A stretch of 18,056 bases of DNA, from contig NZ_DGUN01000033.1 of NCBI RefSeq assembly GCF_002395745.1, positions 1 through 18,056 of the forward strand, read 5' to 3'. The position numbers and the translations under genes were made by a program. Shown here in pieces: positions 13,394 to 18,056 of the stretch. This DNA is from Fibrobacter sp. UBA4309 (GTDB taxonomy: Bacteria; Fibrobacterota; Fibrobacteria; Fibrobacterales; Fibrobacteraceae). The notes beneath the pieces were generated by a model that worked only from the letters and a program-made list of their open reading frames with translations, did not search any database and was not told the origin of the DNA. The stretch's first letter is position 1, and every line of letters begins with the position of its first letter.

Positions 13394-14701
13394 ATGAACA
13401 AGAAACTCGTTTTAGGTATTTTTGTTGCTTTCTCGGCAGGTGCCTTCTGGGCCTGCGGCAGTGGCGATGTCGTCGAATCCGACGACAATCTCGAAGGTCT
13501 GGCTGTTGCCCTGTTGGACCAGATTGGTGATGTTGAAGTCGCAAAGGCTGTTTCTACTTGTGCGGAAAACCCCCAATGTGCGGCCGAAATGGGAAACGCA
13601 CCGAGCCTGGCGGTTCAGTCTAGCTCGTCCAGCTCCAAGCCGGCTTCATCTTCGGCTACCCCGAAGTCGTCTGGCACGATGTCTTCTTCGGGCCTGAATC
13701 TCAGCTTTGGCCCGGTTGGCCATAAGTCCTCTTCTTCTAATACTCCGCCTCCGAGCAGCGCTACGGTTCAATCGAGTAGCAGCATTGTAGTTCCGGCTGG
13801 CCAGTACGGCTATTGCACGCCCTCTCCGAAAAAAGTTGATTTGAATAAAGAAGTTGTTTGGACCTTTAACTGGGATACCAAGACCTCCGGTGTGGGAACG
13901 TCGGATATCCTTGCGGCAACCTATTCCTGGGACATTCCTAATGGCACTACGGCAACGGGAACTGCCAAGGCTGTTTCGACCACTTATGCGGTCTCTGGTC
14001 CTAAGACGGCAAGTGTGACTGTGTCTACTCCTTCCCATGGAGCGCAGACGATTGCTTGTGCTGAAGGGGTTAATGTCAATGGATCCCCGATTACGGGATG
14101 CAAGTGTGCTTCTACGAATATTTCTCCTGATGTGGCAAAGGGCGAATCTGCTAAATGGACTGCCACTGGTTGTAAGACAGGTGACGGATTCACCCTTACC
14201 TATGCGTGGACTGGGGCTACGGCCGATGCTACCGGTTTAGAGGCGACGGCTCCGGTGACCAAGAAGGGTGATATGGTGACGGGTGTAGTCCTCACGGTGG
14301 CGAATGATGACAACACCGTGGTGGATATCCCGTGCGAAAGTGCCAAGGCTATTGACAATACGCAGCCTGATTATTTGTTCACTATAGCTGGGAATCAGAT
14401 TACTGGAACTATTGACACGGTTTTAAACGAAGGTTGCATGACTATTCGTGGTGAATGGACCGACCAGTATAATAGCCCTAAGTTTAAGGTCATGTGTGAT
14501 GGTAAGGCTGATGATCAACAAGTTGGCATGACGTTTACGATGACCTATGGAGGTAAGTCCGTTGCTACAGGAAGCGGACCATGGGGCTTTAGTAATGCCG
14601 GCGCTGAGATTGGTCAAATGAAAATGGGTGAAATAGCTTTTGACAATATATGTGTGACTTTCACCGGTGCAAGTTTTGTGACATGCAAAATCACTCAGTG
14701 A
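13394..14701 (+). CDS. Serine-rich lipoprotein with PKD-like domains
   Basis: A 435-residue predicted lipoprotein paralogous to its upstream neighbour. The signal ends FWAC with Cys21, followed by GSGD and a single C-x3-P-x-C-x2-E-M module (Cys56, Cys62). Poly-Ser linkers run from about 75 to 130. Two beta-sandwich, PKD/Ig-like domains follow: about 137-235 (VVWTFNW, ATYSWDIP, ASVTVST) and 238-318 (AKWTATGC, TYAWTGAT, VVLTVAND), each with paired cysteines. A C-terminal domain of about 110 residues has its own Cys pairs. The first domain matches the style of the 206-312 domain of the neighbour. ATG at 13394 is set by AGAGG 8 bases upstream and the signal peptide. No enzyme motif is seen; a role in surface binding or cell-envelope architecture is inference. 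Confidence 0.85.
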   Translation: MNKKLVLGIFVAFSAGAFWACGSGDVVESDDNLEGLAVALLDQIGDVEVAKAVSTCAENPQCAAEMGNAPSLAVQSSSSSSKPASSSATPKSSGTMSSSGLNLSFGPVGHKSSSSNTPPPSSATVQSSSSIVVPAGQYGYCTPSPKKVDLNKEVVWTFNWDTKTSGVGTSDILAATYSWDIPNGTTATGTAKAVSTTYAVSGPKTASVTVSTPSHGAQTIACAEGVNVNGSPITGCKCASTNISPDVAKGESAKWTATGCKTGDGFTLTYAWTGATADATGLEATAPVTKKGDMVTGVVLTVANDDNTVVDIPCESAKAIDNTQPDYLFTIAGNQITGTIDTVLNEGCMTIRGEWTDQYNSPKFKVMCDGKADDQQVGMTFTMTYGGKSVATGSGPWGFSNAGAEIGQMKMGEIAFDNICVTFTGASFVTCKITQ

Positions 14702-14723
14702 TTTTGAATTTGAAGGAATAACC

Positions 14724-14751
14724 AAAGGGTTTCTCGTGAGAGGAATCCTTT
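14724..14751 (+). other. 12-base-pair hairpin with GTGA (GNRA) tetraloop
   Basis: Bases 14724-14735 and 14740-14751 form a continuous stem of 12 pairs (two of them G-T) closed by GTGA, a stable GNRA-type loop in RNA. It lies between the lipoprotein stop codon and the terminator and has no T-run of its own. It may protect the mRNA 3' end or be a protein-binding site. Confidence 0.5.
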
Positions 14752-14763
14752 CAAAAGAAAACC

Positions 14764-14786
14764 CCCGCTCAAACGAGCGGGCTTTT
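14764..14786. terminator. Bidirectional intrinsic terminator between convergent genes
   Basis: CCCGCTC (14764-14770) pairs with GAGCGGG (14775-14781) around AAAC. On the plus strand CTTTT follows; on the minus strand a TTTTCTTTT tract follows. It lies between converging genes and can stop transcription from both sides. Confidence 0.88.
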
Positions 14787-14799
14787 CTATATACTATTC

Positions 14800-14822
14800 A
14801 CTAGTAACTCGGAACTAGTAAC
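14800..14822. repeat. Short direct repeats of ACTAGTAAC
   Basis: ACTAGTAAC occurs at 14800-14808 and 14814-14822, in a short-word tract next to the terminator of convergent genes. ACTAGT itself is palindromic. The tract is similar in style to the one after rpsA (5280-5332). Confidence 0.5.
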
Positions 14823-14840
14823 TAGCCCGTAGCGGCGCGA

Positions 14841-15530
14841 TTACATAAACCAGTAACCGGCGCCGAACTTGAACGTCATCTGCTTGCCGCCCTTCAGGTC
14901 GATCAGCAGGCTTTCGCCTTCGTAGACGTCGTTCATACCCATGTTCATGCGGATGTCTAGGCTGAGCTTGTCGATGACATAGTAGCCAACGCCGAACGTA
15001 AGCCCGAACTGGAGCGACTTGCGGTCGTAATCTTCGGGGAAGTCGTGGTGGAACGTTTCCGTACCGGCCTTCATTTCGCCGCTCTTGAGCTTTGCCTCGT
15101 CCTTTACGTTCAACTCGAAGTTGGGGCCTGCAGCGAGGTAGAGCTTGTCGATGGGGGTGATGCGCAAGAGCAGCGGGAATTCGATGCCCATCTGGGTGAA
15201 CTTGCGGTCCATCTTGCCGTCATCCTGGACCAGCTTCGCGTAGTTGAAGAGGATTTCGGGAGTAAACTGCATGAACGGGAGCAACTGCAGGCGGAAACCC
15301 AGACCGCCTTCCACGCCGATTCCGGAGGGAACATCGTCGTCGTCGCTGTCGCTGTAAATGTTCCAGTCGTCATCCAGGCCGAACATCGTGTTGTAGTTGA
15401 ATGCGGCGTGTATGCCGACGCCGAAATTGTTCATCGCCTGCTTTTGGGGCTGCTGTTCCATTTCCGGCTGCTGAGCCATGGCGACCGATGCCGCGAGCAG
15501 GGCTGCAGAAAATGCTTTTGATAAGTGCAT
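14841..15530 (-). CDS. Outer-membrane beta-barrel protein
   Basis: A 229-residue exported protein resembling small outer-membrane beta-barrels of the PorT/OmpW-like kind. A signal peptide with likely cleavage after AMA (residue 19) is followed by a Gln-rich segment, then alternating amphipathic strands with aromatic edges and Gly-rich turns (GVGIHAAFNYN, GGLGFRLQLLPFMQF, FGLTFGVGYYVIDKL) ending in FGAGYWFM. An Asp-rich loop at about residues 60-67 could face outside. AGGAG lies 7 bases before the ATG. The gene is downstream of ispD but has its own promoter-like word 26 bases before its start. The last residue is Met rather than the usual aromatic. Confidence 0.85.
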   Translation of the reverse strand: MHLSKAFSAALLAASVAMAQQPEMEQQPQKQAMNNFGVGIHAAFNYNTMFGLDDDWNIYSDSDDDDVPSGIGVEGGLGFRLQLLPFMQFTPEILFNYAKLVQDDGKMDRKFTQMGIEFPLLLRITPIDKLYLAAGPNFELNVKDEAKLKSGEMKAGTETFHHDFPEDYDRKSLQFGLTFGVGYYVIDKLSLDIRMNMGMNDVYEGESLLIDLKGGKQMTFKFGAGYWFM

Positions 15531-15556
15531 TGCTTTTCTCCTGTTTTTTACGACAG

Positions 15557-15563
15557 AAATATA
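15557..15563 (-). promoter_or_regulatory. Probable -10 element of the beta-barrel gene
   Basis: On the minus strand TATATTT lies 26 bases before the ATG at 15530, in the 51-base gap after ispD, leaving space for the AGGAG ribosome binding site. Confidence 0.45.
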
Positions 15564-15581
15564 GGAAAAGGGAACGATGTC

Positions 15582-16268
15582 TTAAACCCGCCGCAGGAAG
15601 ATTTCGAAATCTTCGGGGGTGGTGAGCTTGTCGTTTGTCGAATTCCCCTTGACGATATAGACGGGCACTCCGAAATGCTCCAGGATGCTTGCCTCGTCGG
15701 TGGGCGTGAATCCCAGCGGTTGGGCAGATATCCTTGCATACAAGCTTTTTAGCAGGTCGATGCGGGCTGCTTGCGGTGTCTGGGCCATCCATACGGTGTT
15801 GCGGTCGATCGTATTTTCGACGATCCCGTTTTGGACAATCTTGATGGTGTCGATGGCGGGCTTTGCCACAAGGCAACTGCCTTTCTCGACAAGCGTCTTG
15901 CAGACGTCGCGGATAATCTCTTCGCTCACGAAGGGACGGGCCACGTCGTGGACTAGCACGTATTCGGCGTCGCCGGTAAGCGCGTTTACCCCGTTTTCTA
16001 CGGACTGCCAACGTTCTGCACCACCCACGACAATCTTCAATTTCGGGTGCGAGAAGTCTTTTTCGAAATGATCCTTCCATTCGGCGGGCACGGCCATCAC
16101 GACTTCGGCGATTTCATCCATCTTGAGGAACGTCTCGAGAGAGTATCGGTAGACGGGCTTGCCGTTCAGTTGCATCAGCTGCTTGGGCAAAGTTCCGCCC
16201 ATGCGCTTGCCCAGTCCCCCTGCGGGGAGCACCGCCGCAAAACGGTTCTTTAAGTTCTCGGTCGTCAT
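15582..16268 (-). CDS. ispD: 2-C-methyl-D-erythritol 4-phosphate cytidylyltransferase
   Basis: A 228-residue IspD, third step of the non-mevalonate (MEP) isoprenoid pathway: it joins CTP and 2-C-methyl-D-erythritol 4-phosphate to give CDP-ME in the cytoplasm. The CTP-binding loop PAGGLGKRMG is at 15-24 with PKQ at 28-30. GGAERWQSVENG, VHDVARPF, DTIK, AQTPQ and GNSTNDKLTTPED are all present. No IspF domain is fused. It starts 19 bases after the stop of the helicase gene upstream and is probably co-transcribed with it. CTP use links it loosely to cmk and coaBC in this window, but the genes are on opposite strands. Confidence 0.97.
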   Translation of the reverse strand: MTTENLKNRFAAVLPAGGLGKRMGGTLPKQLMQLNGKPVYRYSLETFLKMDEIAEVVMAVPAEWKDHFEKDFSHPKLKIVVGGAERWQSVENGVNALTGDAEYVLVHDVARPFVSEEIIRDVCKTLVEKGSCLVAKPAIDTIKIVQNGIVENTIDRNTVWMAQTPQAARIDLLKSLYARISAQPLGFTPTDEASILEHFGVPVYIVKGNSTNDKLTTPEDFEIFLRRV

Positions 16269-16273
16269 GCCCT

Positions 16274-16280
16274 AAATTTA
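16274..16280 (-). promoter_or_regulatory. TAnnTTT word before ispD
   Basis: On the minus strand TAAATTT ends 5 bases before the ispD ATG in the 19-base gap after the helicase gene. It could drive a nearly leaderless ispD transcript or be chance in a short AT-rich gap. Confidence 0.2.
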
Positions 16281-16287
16281 TAAAATG

Positions 16288-18056
16288 CTAGACTTCCCCG
16301 ATTCTCGAGAGTTTCAAAAGGGGCATTCCCGCCTCGCGGCATTCGTCCAGGTTCAGCTCGAAATCGATGCTCCAGTCGTTGAAATCCTCCTCGTCCTGGA
16401 GCATCTGCTGTATGTGCATCGTATCGCCCTCGTAGGTGACGATGGTATGGGCGAGGGCGCGGCCTTCCACATCCAGGCGGAACTTGTGGTGTTCGGCGGT
16501 GTAGGCGGCCATGATTTCCATAAGGCGGTTCTCGGTCCATGGCTTGCCTTCGGCATCGGCCAGAAGTTCTCCTTCGGCGAGGTCGTCGGCGAGGCTGTCA
16601 AGGGTGGCGGTGAAGTCCTGCTTTGCAAGGTTGCCCATAATCTGGAAGATGCGCTGGCGCACCATGCCGAGGAAACGTTTCTTGTCGTAGGTGATGTCGG
16701 CGGCGGCCTTGTCGGCACCGAAAGCCTTCTCGGCCTCGTCCTCCGCGGTTCCCGCTTCCAGGCGTTTCTGGTAGTCTTCGGGGTGCGCCATCTTTTCCCA
16801 TTCTTCCAGCAAGCTCGAGTCGGTACGGCGGATCATGTCGCCCAGGTAGTCCTGCATTTCGAGCAGTTCCTCGTTCTTGTAGCCGTCGGGAACGGTCTGG
16901 CTCAAAACTTTATATACGTAGTTCAGGTGGCGCAGCAGGATAGCTTCCATGCGCTGTAGGTTGTACTGCTTCACGTAGCCGCTGAACGTGCTAAAGTTCT
17001 CGAACATCTCGCGCACGATGCTCTTGGGTTCCACGTTCACGTCGACCCACGGGTGCACTTCGGCGAAGGCGTTGTATGTATCGTAGATAAAGTCGCGTAG
17101 CGGCTTGGGGTATTCGACCTTCTCGAGTTCCTCAAGGCGCTGGTTGTATTCCATTCCCTGCGCCTTGAGCTCGTTCATGCGGGTATCGCGGGCCTTGCTC
17201 AGCTGGATGCGAAGTATTGTTTCCGGGTTCTCGACAATGCTTTCGCATAAAGTAATTACGTCAAGCGCGTATTCAGGAGAATCCTTGTCGAGTTTCGGGA
17301 GCGTGTCGAGCAGATACAGCGAGAGTGGCTGGTTCATCGCGAAGTCGTCTTGCAAATCCATGTTCACGCGCAGGTGGCTATAGCCGGGGGCGACAGCTGG
17401 GACGAACTCCACGATTTTCTTTTCCACCAAGCTGCGGAAAAGCTGGAAGGCCCGGTGGTTCAGTTTTTTCTTGTTTGCCGCGCTCTCGTGGCAATCCTTG
17501 ATGAGGTTTCGCATCGCGCGGCACCCGTCGGTCTCGCGGCTCAGTATGTTCAGGAGCATCCCGTGGTCCACATGGAAGCTCGAGGTGAGCGGTTCGGGCG
17601 AGGCGTCGATTAGCCGCTTGAACGTGTTTTCGTCGAAGGGGACATAGCCGTGTTCGGGCGGCTTCCGCTTCTGGAATTTTTTCCCGGTCTGGCGGCTCTT
17701 CGCTTCGAGTTTCATGTTCTCGATCACATGCTCGGGAGCCTGTGCCACCACGTAGCCTACGTCGTCAAAGCCCTTGCGACCGGCACGTCCTGCGATCTGG
17801 TGGAAGTCGCGTGCGGTGAGGATTGCAGTCTTGTCGCCGCTGTACTTGCAGAGTTGCGTAAAGAGTACCGTGCGGATAGGGACGTTCACGCCCACTCCGA
17901 GCGTGTCGGTGCCGCAGATGACTTTTAGCAATCCCTTCTGGGCGAGCTTTTCGCAGAGGATGCGGTACTTGGGCAGGAGTCCCGCGTGGTGCAGGCCGAT
18001 TCCCTGCTTGAGCCAGCGCTTGACATCGGGGCCGTAGGGGCTGGAGAAACGTACTT
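16288..18056 (-). CDS. Ski2-like DEAD/DEAH-box helicase, DUF3516 type (5' end outside window)
   Basis: The C-terminal 588 residues of a superfamily 2 helicase; the N-terminus with Walker A and DEAD/DEAH motifs lies beyond the window. The frame stays open to the edge, where it reads GIGLHHAGLLPKYR, then CGTDTLGVGVNVPIRTV and HQIAGRAGRKGFD, which are motifs IV to VI of Ski2/Mtr4-type RNA helicases. The long remaining region is helical and ends with a compact domain resembling DUF3516, found in bacterial helicases of this kind. A role in RNA unwinding or turnover is inferred from the family. A TTG at 17929 should not be taken as the start: conserved helicase sequence continues upstream. ispD follows 19 bases after the stop. 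Confidence 0.88.
   Translation of the reverse strand, partial: VRFSSPYGPDVKRWLKQGIGLHHAGLLPKYRILCEKLAQKGLLKVICGTDTLGVGVNVPIRTVLFTQLCKYSGDKTAILTARDFHQIAGRAGRKGFDDVGYVVAQAPEHVIENMKLEAKSRQTGKKFQKRKPPEHGYVPFDENTFKRLIDASPEPLTSSFHVDHGMLLNILSRETDGCRAMRNLIKDCHESAANKKKLNHRAFQLFRSLVEKKIVEFVPAVAPGYSHLRVNMDLQDDFAMNQPLSLYLLDTLPKLDKDSPEYALDVITLCESIVENPETILRIQLSKARDTRMNELKAQGMEYNQRLEELEKVEYPKPLRDFIYDTYNAFAEVHPWVDVNVEPKSIVREMFENFSTFSGYVKQYNLQRMEAILLRHLNYVYKVLSQTVPDGYKNEELLEMQDYLGDMIRRTDSSLLEEWEKMAHPEDYQKRLEAGTAEDEAEKAFGADKAAADITYDKKRFLGMVRQRIFQIMGNLAKQDFTATLDSLADDLAEGELLADAEGKPWTENRLMEIMAAYTAEHHKFRLDVEGRALAHTIVTYEGDTMHIQQMLQDEEDFNDWSIDFELNLDECREAGMPLLKLSRIGEV

Noticed and set aside
17929..17931. TTG as the start of the helicase
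   Set aside because: The frame continues to the window edge with conserved helicase sequence (GIGLHHAGLLPKYR), so this is an internal leucine codon.

Overview
The window looks like chromosome of a Fibrobacter-type bacterium (phylum Fibrobacterota). This is inferred from gene style, not from any search: exported lipoproteins with long poly-serine linkers, a shared Phe-Trp-Ala-Cys lipobox, a moderately GC-rich genome with AT-rich gaps, and promoter-like TAnnTT(T/G) words resembling those of the related Bacteroidota. No phage, transposase, CRISPR array or secondary-metabolite cluster is visible. Most genes are housekeeping or cell-envelope genes.

Layout. Positions 1-207 are non-coding and dense in palindromes, ending exactly at the 3' end of a tRNA-Ser(CGA) gene on the minus strand (208-291). 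A TraB/Tiki-like membrane protein (348-1520, minus) is divergent from two small lipoprotein genes (1675-2280 and 2338-2751). These are followed by the conserved pair cmk and rpsA (2781-5279), a strong terminator, and then a tight six-gene plus-strand run: acyltransferase 3, coaBC, a uracil-DNA-glycosylase-like protein lacking its usual motifs, dnaB, mlaE-like permease and mlaF-like ATPase (5404-11666). Three of the five junctions in that run overlap by 1 or 4 bases. Two related serine-rich lipoproteins follow (11776-13275 and 13394-14701), each with its own terminator. The right end is minus strand: an outer-membrane beta-barrel protein (14841-15530), ispD (15582-16268), and the C-terminal part of a Ski2-like/DUF3516 helicase that runs off the window (16288-18056).

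Functionally the window mixes translation and nucleotide supply (cmk, rpsA), coenzyme A and isoprenoid synthesis (coaBC, ispD), replication (dnaB), lipid transport between the membranes (mlaE, mlaF) and surface proteins. The most interesting points are: (i) a TAnnTT(T/G) word sits 5-12 bases before several housekeeping start codons that lack a Shine-Dalgarno sequence, which suggests leaderless or near-leaderless mRNAs; (ii) a new-looking C-x3-P-x-C-x2-E-[MF] module after the FWAC lipobox in the paired lipoproteins; (iii) a UDG-fold protein that has lost both catalytic motifs; (iv) a palindromic GC-rich insert in frame inside the coaBC linker; (v) a 43-base inverted repeat that abuts the tRNA-Ser and supplies its unusual discriminator base. 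I did not find a clear new multi-gene defence or metabolic system.
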